NCBI GenBank assembly: GCA_016179685.1
Contig: JACPCR010000081.1
Location: 1-64,000, forward strand
From: Planctomycetota bacterium
Lineage (GTDB): Bacteria; Planctomycetota; PUPC01; JACPCR01
DNA length: 64,000 nucleotides
Direction: 5' to 3'
The notes below the pieces were generated by a model, which did not search any database, was not told where the DNA came from, and saw nothing but the letters and a program-made list of their open reading frames with translations. Of this stretch, positions 25,397 to 34,945 are shown in pieces (position 1 is the stretch's first letter; every line of letters begins with the position of its first letter). The translations under genes and the position numbers were made by a program.

Positions 25397-25933
25397 GTGA
25401 ACGAAGTTTTTGCCGACCTTGAGAAACTTCCAGTCCGAAGAAGACGCGGGTATCTCGGTTTTGTGCTGGCGCGGGTGCAGAGCGCTGAGGAATTCGGTGG
25501 GGCCGAGGATCCGAGCAGGGTTCTGGGATTCAAAAAAGGACTTCGCGAGGGCGCCCGAGGCCCCCTGATCAAGCTCGGGACTGGCGGGCTGCTCGTGGCG
25601 ACGGCGCCGGTGTCTGCCCCGGTGCTATTCGGCGTCTCGGCCATTGAGGGCGGTGCTTTACTGGGTGCAGGCCTCACGGTCACCGGCGACTCGAACGGGT
25701 CCTTCACCTACACGCACGACTATACGGCCGTGGACGACGAGGGCGGCGTCCTCGAGGAGAGGCGCTCCGGCGGCGGCGAGGTCTTCACGCGCACCACCAT
25801 CCATGATTACGTCGGCCGCGTCACCGAGGAGTCCTGGGACGATACGCTCATCGTCCGGCGGCAGTTCGATGAGGCCGGCCGCGCCTTTTGGGAGGTTGGT
25901 GGTTGGTGGAAAAGAGGAAGAGGGAGAGGTTGA
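25397..25933 (+). pseudogene. RHS tail continuing into YD-repeat debris
   Basis: In the same frame as the preceding RHS fragment, separated by one stop codon. The first ~95 residues include a Gly/Ala-rich hydrophobic stretch, as in many RHS tails. From about residue 95 the sequence becomes RHS YD-repeat-like (FTYTHDYTAVDDEGGVLEER, IHDYVGRVTEESWDD, RRQFDEAGRAF) and is cut off at a GGTTGGTGG repeat. Order tail-then-YD repeats indicates the remains of two adjacent RHS cassettes. GTG 25397 could initiate a 178-residue protein, but function is doubtful. Confidence 0.5.
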
Positions 25934-26011
25934 TGGTTGATGGTTGATGGTAACAGGCAGACTCAATCGGAAGGTATCTGCTCTGGTCCGAATCCGCTCC
26001 ACCAACCACGA
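25893..26011. repeat. GGTTGGTGG inverted-repeat element at the RHS junction
   Basis: GGTTGGTGG direct repeats (from about 25893) and GATGGTTGATGG repeats, then CTCAATCGG, then CCACCAACCACGAACC. The same order (GGTTGGTGG, TCAATCGG, CCACCAACCACGAACC) occurs at 126-240 within the first RHS remnant. Both sit where RHS coding sequence is interrupted. Confidence 0.65.
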
Positions 26012-26642
26012 ACCGATTCAACATCGTCCGCTGGGTGTAGGGAAGTCGTCTAGTGATGGCAGCGAGGTGAAGGAAGCGGCCAAGGTCGATGCGCCGGCAA
26101 CACTCGCCTTCACGTCGATGTCATTGGGCATCCTGAGCACCACGGGCGCGAGCACGGCTTCGGCGATCTTCGACAACTTCGGAGTCGGCGGTCTCTGCCC
26201 CAAGAATGGCGTCTCACATCGCAACATCGGGGTGAGAATCGGTCGGTGGTTGGTCGTTCGTGAATGATGCGCACGGATTACCCATTCTGAATTCTGAAGT
26301 CCCTCGTCCTCTTGTCCCCAGGTCCCTTTCTGATCGCTTCCTGCTTCTCGCTCCTTGCTTCTCCCTTCCCCCTCCTCCCTGGCATCTGACACATCGACAA
26401 CTCCCCGCTTCGCTTCGGGGCAAGCTCCCACACACCCGTGCCCCACACCTGCGGGTCCCTTGTCCCCTTGTCCATGGTCCCTCGTCCCTGGTCCCTTTCC
26501 GTCCGCTACTCGCTCCCTGTACTCGCTCCCTGCTCCCCTCTTCTTGCTTCTTTGATGCATGCGTCTCTTGCGTTTCTTAGCTCTCGTGCGTTTAATGGTT
26601 CAGAAATCCATTCGATGTGACCCTTGATGAAGAGGACTTGCC
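25934..26642. other. RHS debris and low-complexity repeat DNA before creatininase gene
   Basis: A frame at 25944-26267 includes an Ala/Thr/Ser-rich stretch (DAPATLAFTSMSLGILSTTG) that may be another decayed RHS tail; no gene is supported. From about 26290 the plus strand is pyrimidine-rich (TCCCTGGTCCCTTT, CGCTCCCTG) and includes an inverted copy of the repeat at 43532-43654. Confidence 0.5.
26401..26560 (-). repeat. Dispersed GGGACAAGGGAC repeat, copy A (inverted)
   Basis: Read on the minus strand it runs GGGAGCGAG, AGCGGACGGAAAGGGAC, CCATGGACAAGG, GGGACCCGCAGGTGT, GGGAGCTTGCCCCGAAGCG. This is nearly the same as plus-strand 43532-43654, giving a ~120-base inverted pair 17 kb apart. A related tract is at 49997-50333. 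Confidence 0.8.
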
Positions 26643-27404
26643 GTGCGTGAAAAACGTGTGTTCATTCAGGACTTCACCCGCAAGGAGTTCCGGGACCTTC
26701 TGTCCGCCGGAACGATCCAGGCCGCGCTGGTGCCTACCGGCACGACGGAGCAACACGAGGAGCATCTCGAGATGGCCCACGACGCGGCCAGCGCCGAATA
26801 CATGGCCCGGGAAGTGGCCCTGCGGCTGCACCCCAGGGTCGTCGTTGCTCCGACGGTGACCGTGGGCGTCTCCGAGCACCACATGCCCCACAAGGGCACG
26901 CTCACGGTCCGCGTCGGCACGTTTCTCGATTACGTCTTCGACATCTGCGAGAGCATCGCCCGGGCCGGCATCCGCAACATCCTCATCGTCAACGGGCACG
27001 GTGGCCACATGAATTGCCTCAGCCACGAGGTGGTGCGCTACCGCCAGCTCACCCGCGCCAATATCGTTTATTGCTCCTACTGGGACATCTATACGTCCGA
27101 GGAGGCCTACGCGCTGATGGAGAGCAAGCGGCTGCCCGGACACGCTCAGGAATACGAGACCTCCTTCGGCCTGGCGGCCTTCCCCGAACGCGTCCACTGG
27201 GATGCGGTGACCGATCCGGAGGCGAAGCTGGCGACCGCCGAGAAGGGCCGCAAGGTCATTGCCATCGCCGTGGACCGCGTTTCGGACCTCGTTCAGCGGA
27301 TGATCGCCGGCGAGACGCCGCAGGTGCAGCCGCACTCGTTCCGGCCCGCCGGGGTCCTGGTCGGCCCCCAGCACTTCCCCTACCAATCGCCGAGGACGGT
27401 CTGA
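26643..27404 (+). CDS. Creatininase (creatinine amidohydrolase) family hydrolase
   Basis: A 253-residue metal-dependent amidohydrolase. Family motifs are clear: VPTGTTEQHEEHLEMAHDA near the start (metal-binding Glu/His/Asp), NGHGGHMNCLSHE in the middle, and GHAQEYETSFG near residue 165, where the family has its catalytic and metal residues. Length is normal. The substrate is not predictable; the family includes creatininase, MftE peptidases and pathway amidohydrolases. GTG 26643 is preceded by AGAGGA at suitable spacing. The next gene begins seven bases after its stop, indicating an operon of two. Confidence 0.88.
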   Translation: MREKRVFIQDFTRKEFRDLLSAGTIQAALVPTGTTEQHEEHLEMAHDAASAEYMAREVALRLHPRVVVAPTVTVGVSEHHMPHKGTLTVRVGTFLDYVFDICESIARAGIRNILIVNGHGGHMNCLSHEVVRYRQLTRANIVYCSYWDIYTSEEAYALMESKRLPGHAQEYETSFGLAAFPERVHWDAVTDPEAKLATAEKGRKVIAIAVDRVSDLVQRMIAGETPQVQPHSFRPAGVLVGPQHFPYQSPRTV

Positions 27405-27411
27405 GCGACGG

Positions 27412-28995
27412 ATGCCGCAGGAAGACCTCTACAAGATTCCGGAAAAGGACGGGGATGTCCTCGTCGTCCCCGGCCTCGATGAACTTCCGGGCCACGTGCA
27501 CGCCAACCGCGAGCTCCTGGATCGGCTCGACGTACGCGTCCACGGCCAGCCGTTCTCGCAACTTCGGCTCGACGCCCGGCGCGAAGCGCTGGCCGTCGCC
27601 CTGCCGGGCCGGGGCGATGCAGGCCCACTCGATCCGGCCCGCCCGTTCATCCTGAGCGGACACCAGCCGGAGTTCCTGCATCCCGGCATCTGGCTCAAGA
27701 ATCACCTTGCGGCATCGCTTGCCCGGCGACTCCGCGGAATCGCCGGTCATCTTATCGTCGACAGCGATGTTCCGGATCAGCACCACATCCACTTTCCAGT
27801 CATCCGCTCGGGCGAGGTCCGAATCCGCCAGCTTCGAATCCTGGAGGACCGGCCCGGCGTTGCCTACGAGGAGCTCCGGATGGGAGACGGCGCGGACTTT
27901 GAGGAGGTCCGGCAGGCGGTCCGGGACTCCTCCGTCGAGGCCCGCATTCGGCGCTCCCTCGAGGAGTTGCTCGCGCGGCTGCCCGCCGGCTGCCCACGCG
28001 GCGGGCGCGGCGCGCCCTTCGCCGTGATCGCCAGCGCCCTGCGCCAGTCCTACGAGGCCGACTTCGGGCTGTCGAACCGCGAGATGCTCCTGTCCAGCCT
28101 CTGCCAGACCCGGTCCTTCCAGCATTTTTTCCTCCATCTCCTGGGTTTGCTCGACCCCTGGCGCGAGGCCACCAATGAAGCCCTCGAGGCCTATCGCCAG
28201 AGACACCACATCCGGTCGCCCGCCCATCCCCTGCCCAACCTCGAACCCGATGAGATGCCCTTCTGGGTCTGGCGGCGGGGCCAGCCGCGGCAGCCTCTTT
28301 TCGCCCGGAGAGTCCGGCATCGCTTCTGCCTCGATAACGGAAACGAGACCCTCCTGGAGATTCAGGACCCGGTGGAGAGCGAATCGGCCATCCAGGCCGT
28401 GGCCTCCCTCCACTCGGCCGGGTGGCGGCTGCGCCCCCGGGCGCTCGCCACCACTGCGTTTTGCCGTCTCTTTCTGGCCGACCTTTTCATTCACGGCATG
28501 GGAGGGGCGAAGTACGACCGGGTCACGGACGCCATTCTGGGGCGCTTCTTCGGCATTCGGCCGCCCGTCTATGTCGCCGCCACCGGCACCTTCCATCTTC
28601 CCCTGGAGGCCGTGATTCCCCGTGCCGAGCGTCTCGACCTCCTGCGATACCGGGCCCGCGACGTGTTTCAGAACCCCGAGCGATACGCCCCGGCGGCGCT
28701 GCGGTCCGACCCCGGCTTCTGCGCCATCCTCGCCGAAAAACGCGCCTTGGTGCGGGAGATGCCGTCGGTCGTCAGCCGGCCGGAGAAGTATGCTCGATTC
28801 GTGCGCATCAAGGCGCTCAACCGGGCCATGGCTGGCCGTCTGGGCCCCCACGCGGACCGGGCCATGGGCGACCTGGCGGCGGCGCTTTCCCTCCGCCGGC
28901 AGCAGGCCATTCTTCAGGACCGCAGCTACCCCTTTTTCCTCTTCCCGCCCGAGAAGCTGGCCGGATCGCTGCGCCGCGCCGGGCTGTCGATTTAG
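27412..28995 (+). CDS. Uncharacterised protein, possible distant relative of BshC
   Basis: A 527-residue cytosolic protein with no signal peptide. ILSGHQPEFLHPGIWLKN near residue 80, then HLIVDSDVPDQHHIHF, resemble in order and spacing the GGQQAG...TGPLYTIHK and IFWVAGEDHD segments of the bacillithiol ligase BshC. A late ADLFIHGMGGAKYDRV and FFGIRPPVYVAATGTF resemble BshC's GPGEINYW...FG..MPPV region. Similarity is faint and by eye only, so the name is a hint. It is coupled to the creatininase-family gene. The stop codon lies inside the long inverted repeat shared with the convergent gene. Confidence 0.45.
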   Translation: MPQEDLYKIPEKDGDVLVVPGLDELPGHVHANRELLDRLDVRVHGQPFSQLRLDARREALAVALPGRGDAGPLDPARPFILSGHQPEFLHPGIWLKNHLAASLARRLRGIAGHLIVDSDVPDQHHIHFPVIRSGEVRIRQLRILEDRPGVAYEELRMGDGADFEEVRQAVRDSSVEARIRRSLEELLARLPAGCPRGGRGAPFAVIASALRQSYEADFGLSNREMLLSSLCQTRSFQHFFLHLLGLLDPWREATNEALEAYRQRHHIRSPAHPLPNLEPDEMPFWVWRRGQPRQPLFARRVRHRFCLDNGNETLLEIQDPVESESAIQAVASLHSAGWRLRPRALATTAFCRLFLADLFIHGMGGAKYDRVTDAILGRFFGIRPPVYVAATGTFHLPLEAVIPRAERLDLLRYRARDVFQNPERYAPAALRSDPGFCAILAEKRALVREMPSVVSRPEKYARFVRIKALNRAMAGRLGPHADRAMGDLAAALSLRRQQAILQDRSYPFFLFPPEKLAGSLRRAGLSI

Positions 28996-29042
28996 TTTTG
29001 CGCGGAGAGATGCATTTTCGCATTTCCGCCGCGCAAAACTAA
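28992..29042. terminator. Bidirectional hairpin overlapping two convergent stop codons
   Basis: Perfect 14-base arms TTAGTTTTGCGCGG (28992-29005) and CCGCGCAAAACTAA (29029-29042), with a smaller inner pairing. The TAG stops of both convergent genes fall within the arms at symmetric positions. A related TAGT..GCGC hairpin follows the cupin gene at 58605-58636. Confidence 0.7.
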
Positions 29043-30574
29043 CGCCTCGCCTCGTCGAGGGCGCGGCGAATCTCGGCGACGGGCCCGCCTCGGGCGCAGA
29101 GCTTGAGGGCCTGCTCGAGGCTGGACGCCGCCTGGGCGCGGTCCCCGGGCGAGCGCGCTCCCCGAAGGTAGGCGAGTCCGTGGAGATAGTGCGCCTCCCA
29201 GTTGCCGGGCATCTCCGAGCGCGACTTCTGGAACACGTCGCGGGCATCCGCATGCTGGCCCGCAGCCATGAGCGCCGTCCCGTACCCCTTGGCCACCTGC
29301 CAGCTCCGCGGCATCCGCTGGTAGGCCTTCCCATAGAGCGCTGCAATCTTGTCGTTCCGGCCCGACTGCTGGTAAAACTCGATGAGCAGCTTGTAGTTCT
29401 GGAAAAAGCTCGGATAACGGTCCGTCACCCTCTCCAGCATCTCCTCGATCATCGTCCGCAATCGAGCAATCGACTGGTAGTCCCCGTAGTCGTAATGATC
29501 GCTGCGGTAGGCCTTGGCGATCTCCTGATGCAGCCGGCTGCCGTAACCGCTGTTGTCCTTTCCCTCGGTGACCAGGCTCAGGGCGTTCTCCAGGGCCTGG
29601 ATGGCCTCGTCGAACCTCTGATGCAGAACGTGAAGGTGCGCAAGCTCCGTGTAGTTCTGGGCGCTGTCCGGCTCCCGTTCAATCTGGCCCTCATAAAACT
29701 GGACCAGCTCCTGTTTCAGCACCAGCTCGCGCCGGACCGGCCGCGCATCGAGCAGGGCCACGCGCTCCTGGACGCTCAAGTAGTCCGTCAGGACCAGTCG
29801 GACCTCGTGCTCGCCGAGGGGCAGGCCCTCGAGGGTCACCGGCGTCCTGCCGCGGAACTCGGCGTCCACGTACACCTCCGCCTGGGTCGGCACGCTGGCG
29901 ACCTCGAGACAGCCTGTGGGAACGGGCTGGAGGCGCACCAGCAGGTCCGGACCGTTGAAGCGGGCCTCGATCTTCCCCTGGTGGGTCAGGAAGGCGTCTT
30001 TTTCGACGCGGAGCAAGTGGGGCCCGCGCGTCAGCGCGATGCCCTCGAGCGGGGTCTGACCGGCGTACCGTTCATCGAGGAAAACCATCGCCTCCGGAGG
30101 GTCCGAGCGGACCCGAATTGCACGGCTGCCGCTGAAACCATTTTGCGCGAGGCCCGCCAGGCCCAGGAGCACGGACGCGGCGGCCACCCAGGGCAAAACA
30201 CGCTCGGACACCCGTCTCCAGCGGACCGGCCTGGCAGCCGAAGCCAGGGGTGCAGCCCCAGCCGCGGCGGGTGAAGGCGCCTCCACGGCAAGGAACTGGA
30301 CCTGGGTCGACCCCACACGGAAGCAATCGCCGTGGGACAACCTCTTCCGGGCGACCGCTTGAGTGCCCAGGAACGTGCCATTCAGACTCTTCAGATCGGA
30401 AAGAAAGAAGCCGCCGTCGCCGGGCTCGATTCGGCAATGCGAGCGGGACACCTTCTCATCTTCGAGCCGGACGTCGCTGTTCAGCCCGCGGCCGAGGATG
30501 ATCGCCCGGCCTTCCTCGACGGGAAATGACTTTCCCTTGTCCCTGCCTTCGAGGATGGTGAGCTGAAAGGGCAT
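29039..30574 (-). CDS. FHA-PEGA-TPR membrane protein
   Basis: A 511-residue protein. Residues 1-95 form an FHA phosphothreonine-binding domain (ILGRGLNSDVRLEDEKVSRSHCRIE ... LKSLNGTFL) with the expected Gly-Arg, Ser-x-x-His and Asn-Gly signature. One transmembrane helix lies near 123-145. Two PEGA domains follow (SDPPEAMVFLDERYAGQTPLE and SVPTQAEVYVDAEFRGRTPV), then TPR-like helices (YTELAHLHVLHQRFDEAIQALENAL; WQVAKGYGTALMAAGQHADARDVF). Cytosolic FHA and extracytoplasmic PEGA/TPR would link phosphorylation to the envelope. A Ser/Thr kinase gene on the same strand about 1.4 kb upstream is a plausible partner. Confidence 0.88.
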   Translation of the reverse strand: MPFQLTILEGRDKGKSFPVEEGRAIILGRGLNSDVRLEDEKVSRSHCRIEPGDGGFFLSDLKSLNGTFLGTQAVARKRLSHGDCFRVGSTQVQFLAVEAPSPAAAGAAPLASAARPVRWRRVSERVLPWVAAASVLLGLAGLAQNGFSGSRAIRVRSDPPEAMVFLDERYAGQTPLEGIALTRGPHLLRVEKDAFLTHQGKIEARFNGPDLLVRLQPVPTGCLEVASVPTQAEVYVDAEFRGRTPVTLEGLPLGEHEVRLVLTDYLSVQERVALLDARPVRRELVLKQELVQFYEGQIEREPDSAQNYTELAHLHVLHQRFDEAIQALENALSLVTEGKDNSGYGSRLHQEIAKAYRSDHYDYGDYQSIARLRTMIEEMLERVTDRYPSFFQNYKLLIEFYQQSGRNDKIAALYGKAYQRMPRSWQVAKGYGTALMAAGQHADARDVFQKSRSEMPGNWEAHYLHGLAYLRGARSPGDRAQAASSLEQALKLCARGGPVAEIRRALDEARR

Positions 30575-30878
30575 GGTGAACGCGGCACGGCGTCCGCAGC
30601 AGGACGCGACGAGCGGTCTACAAGGTTCGAACCCGTGGCCAATAAGTCAAGTTCTGGATTGCCGTGACTTATTGGCGAACACCCCTTTGACGCCCTTCCC
30701 AACCTTGTCCCTCCCGGAGGGATCCTCCCATAGGGATCCCGTTGGGACGTTGGGACACGGGAGGGACTTCGATACAGGGCTTCATGGAGACATTCGCCTG
30801 TCATCCCAGGGCGTCGCCTCGCTGGATACCAAGCTCTAACCCGGATTTCTCATCCCGCGCCGGGTTGAGGAATCCGGG
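30575..30878. other. Intergenic region with three stem-loops
   Basis: No gene seen. It holds an 11-base perfect hairpin CCAATAAGTCA/TGACTTATTGG (30639-30649, 30665-30675) and an outer hairpin GTCCCTCCCG/CGGGAGGGAC (30707-30716, 30758-30767) enclosing a GGATCC-rich inner stem. The second belongs to the CCCAACGGGATCCCTCC repeat group. Confidence 0.6.
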
Positions 30879-31478
30879 CTAAGGGCCGGCGGCCGCCGTC
30901 GAAGCCTCTATGGCCACGGGCTTGTACTGCTCCGCGGACGGAAGGTCCTTTTCGAATTCGATGAGCGCGAACTGGTCCAGCTTGATCCCGTCCTCGCGGT
31001 TCTGCACCCGGAGGACGTGGGGCCCCTTCTTGAGCAGGAACTTGGCGTTCTTCAGCTCGACCCAGGTCAGCTTCTCATAGGTGCCGTCCTCACCCAGGCA
31101 GAGGGCATCATCCACCGTCACGGGCTTGTCCATCGTCACCCAGATGGAGTTCCCGCAGCCGTTGAGCCAGAGCTTCCGAAGCCAGAGAATGTAAGCGGCT
31201 TCCTTCTCCACGCTGAACTTGTATTCGATTGAACCTTCAAAAAACTCCTGGCCAGGTTTCTTATCCTTACCATTGGCCTTATCCCGGAGGTAGACGACCT
31301 TGCCGCCGCCGGCCCCGGCCTCGTCAACGACCTCGAAAGGCGGGGAAATCTTGCCGGATTCGGCCTCGATGACAATCTTGGCAGCGACCTGGAAAGTGAA
31401 GCCTCCGGCGTGAGCGGGCCGGGACGGCAGAAGGGTCAGAGGAAGGAGAACGGCGATGGCCAGGGCTCGTGGGATCAT
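30879..31478 (-). CDS. Secreted beta-sandwich protein, CBM-like
   Basis: A 199-residue exported protein. Signal peptide MIPRALAIAVLLPLTLLPSRPAHA is clear. The mature part has a pattern seen in carbohydrate-binding or DUF-type jelly rolls: KIVIEAESGKISPPFEV near the start, IEYKFSVEKEAAYILWLRKLW, SIWVTMDKPVTVD, and LLKKGPHVLRVQNREDGIKLDQFALIEF at the end. Such modules bind glycans or calcium in envelope proteins. No catalytic domain is attached. An AAGG ribosome site precedes ATG 31478. Confidence 0.6.
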   Translation of the reverse strand: MIPRALAIAVLLPLTLLPSRPAHAGGFTFQVAAKIVIEAESGKISPPFEVVDEAGAGGGKVVYLRDKANGKDKKPGQEFFEGSIEYKFSVEKEAAYILWLRKLWLNGCGNSIWVTMDKPVTVDDALCLGEDGTYEKLTWVELKNAKFLLKKGPHVLRVQNREDGIKLDQFALIEFEKDLPSAEQYKPVAIEASTAAAGP

Positions 31479-31982
31479 GCGCGGTTACCTTGGAAGTCCG
31501 GGATCAGGGGGGCGCAGGGGGCCGTGGGGGTCGCCGGCGATTTTCACAAGGCTGTTTATACCAAAGCCAGGGCCTTGCTGCAACGCGGCGGGTATCCGCG
31601 CAGCCGTGAGGAATAGGCGGTGACGGCGGCTTCAGGTGCGTCAAAATCCTATTCCCCGGAGCTGCGCCACGGGCAGGCAGCAGGTGGCAAGAAGCGAGGT
31701 GCAAGCAAGAGGAAAAAGGTAAAAGGCAAAATCCCGGACTTGTCCTCCCGCACGAGTCCCCATGGGAGGAATCCCGCCAGGACGTTGGGAGGAATTCCGC
31801 TGCGAGGCAAGAGGAAAAAGGCAAGATCGGAGGGTCCTCAGCTCGCAGGTGCCGGCTGCCGAGGGACCACGGGGCCAGCGGCCATCAGTTTACAATCCAT
31901 AGACCCTGGTCCCTCTCTGCCCGCCTCTTGCTTCTCTCTGGTCCCCTTGTCCGTTGTCCATCGTCCATCGTCCCCGTCAGGC
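31479..31982. other. Repeat-rich intergenic region
   Basis: About 500 bases without a supported gene. Includes one copy of the CCCGGACTTGTC repeat (31728-31792, shared in inverted form with 50576-50640) and a pyrimidine-rich CCCTTGTCCGTTGTCC tract (31905-31980) of the GGGACAAGGGAC group. Purine-rich AAGAGGAAAAAGG direct repeats flank the first element. Confidence 0.55.
31728..31792 (+). repeat. CCCGGACTTGTC dispersed repeat, copy 1
   Basis: About 65 bases matching the reverse complement of 50576-50640 with few differences: AAATCCCGGACTTGTC, TCCCG, ACGAGTCCCCATGGG, GGACGTTGGGAGG appear in the same order. A shorter related block is at 50517-50550. Confidence 0.75.
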
Positions 31983-33779
<1,797 letters not shown>

Positions 33780-33796
33780 GGCGTATTCCCCTTTCG

Positions 33797-33845
33797 AGTA
33801 TCCCTGTTCATCAGTGCACCGGCACTGACGAACTCGTCACCTAGC
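33797..33845. repeat. TATCCCTGTTCA hairpin element, copy 1
   Basis: TATCCCTGTTCA, then TCAGTGC/GCACTGA stem, then AACTCGTC, then CTAGC. The same order of motifs occurs at 57726-57777 with a different stem sequence, so paired stem bases covary while the flanks are conserved. Confidence 0.7.
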
Positions 33846-33948
33846 CTGCGGGGCGCGGGAACAGGCCAGGCCGCGGGATAGGGGAAACGGCGATTCCCGG
33901 CCCCCGCACGGCGGCCTGAGCCACCACGCCAGAGATAAAGATAAGACC

Positions 33949-34791
33949 TCACCGCGCAAAAGCAAACAATTCTTCCTGGCGGGGTCGCAGGCGGGCCTTC
34001 AGCTTCTTGAGCAGCTTCCGGTGGATTTGGGACACCCGGGATTCGGAGACCCCGAGGACATTCCCGATCTGCTTCAGGGACAGCTCTTCGTAATAATAAA
34101 GGACCAAGACCAGCCGCTCGACCTCGGAGCACTGGCCGGTCACGACCTTTCGGATTTCATCGCGGCAGATTTTCCGGAAGGGATCGCCCTCGCGGTGGTC
34201 TTCGAGCCAATCGTTCCAGCCCATCTCCTTCCCGCCGTCGTTGTCGGCGGGCGAGCGCGGCCGGTTGAGGGAAACGAGCCCGCGCCAGGGCGTCTGGCGG
34301 CCCTCCGGCGAGGAGAAAGAATGCGCCGAGCGGGCCCCGGATTCGGTCTCTTCCTCATCCGAGGAATGCGAGGCCGGGGTTGCGCCGTCCGCCGGGATGC
34401 CGTCCGGCCCCACCCGCGGGACAGCCTTCCGGCACTGACCCCTCTGCAGGCGTGAAAAGGTTTCGAAGGACCTCAGTTCATCGAGGATGGCGCCCCGGAT
34501 TTTGATGAGGCAGAAGGTTTCGAACCGGGCGCCGTGGCCCGGTTCGAACGTGTCAATGGCCTCGAGCAGCCCCACCATCCCCGCGTTCTCGAGATCGTGG
34601 ATTCCCAGCTCGGCGTGAATCCGGAAATCACGAAGGACCCGACGGGCTGAAATGACCGCAAGCCTGCGATAGGCCTCGGCCAGGCGCTCCCGCACGTCGG
34701 GGCTGCGATGACAGGTGTATTCCTCCATAAGATGATGGAGATGTTGGCGGTCGAGGTCTCGGACGTTCAGGGCCTGGTTGTTGGCGTTCAT
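33949..34791 (-). CDS. FliA/WhiG-like RNA polymerase sigma-70 family factor
   Basis: About 280 residues. Sigma region 2 spans about 25-125 (AYRRLAVISARRVLRDF, DLENAGMVGLLEAIDTFEPGHGARFETFCLIKIRGAILDELR), matching the FliA/WhiG group. Region 4 is at 225-275 (VLYYYEELSLKQIGNVLGVSESRVSQIHRKLLKKL). The middle (about 135-215) is a low-complexity acidic/Ser-Pro linker where region 3 is hardly recognisable. ATG 34791 is preferred over the upstream start because AGGAAT lies just before it. It lies upstream of the tandem kinase on the same strand. A regulon cannot be deduced; motility genes are absent from the window. Confidence 0.85.
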   Translation of the reverse strand: MNANNQALNVRDLDRQHLHHLMEEYTCHRSPDVRERLAEAYRRLAVISARRVLRDFRIHAELGIHDLENAGMVGLLEAIDTFEPGHGARFETFCLIKIRGAILDELRSFETFSRLQRGQCRKAVPRVGPDGIPADGATPASHSSDEEETESGARSAHSFSSPEGRQTPWRGLVSLNRPRSPADNDGGKEMGWNDWLEDHREGDPFRKICRDEIRKVVTGQCSEVERLVLVLYYYEELSLKQIGNVLGVSESRVSQIHRKLLKKLKARLRPRQEELFAFAR

Positions 34792-34867
34792 GATTCCTGT
34801 GATGGAAAAGACGGTTGGGGTTGAAAATTCGCCCAAGAGGCGAGACAGTGGAAATTCGAGGGACGGC

Positions 34868-34896
34868 TTGACTTCTCGCGTACCCTATGCTACAAG
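34868..34896 (+). promoter_or_regulatory. Sigma-70-type promoter of the ferredoxin gene
   Basis: TTGACT (34868-34873), 17-base spacer, TACAAG (34891-34896) preceded by TGC, giving an extended -10. The start point would be near 34903, about 43 bases before the ATG. Confidence 0.6.
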
Positions 34897-34945
34897 CAAG
34901 AATTGCACGCTCGCAGGACAGCCGTTTCTCTTCCGGGGTTTCTTT

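Noticed and set aside
30615..30648. tRNA-like T-arm sequence (GGTTCGAACCC)
   Set aside because: The bases upstream do not form an anticodon or D arm, and the would-be acceptor ends do not pair. It overlaps a simple hairpin instead.
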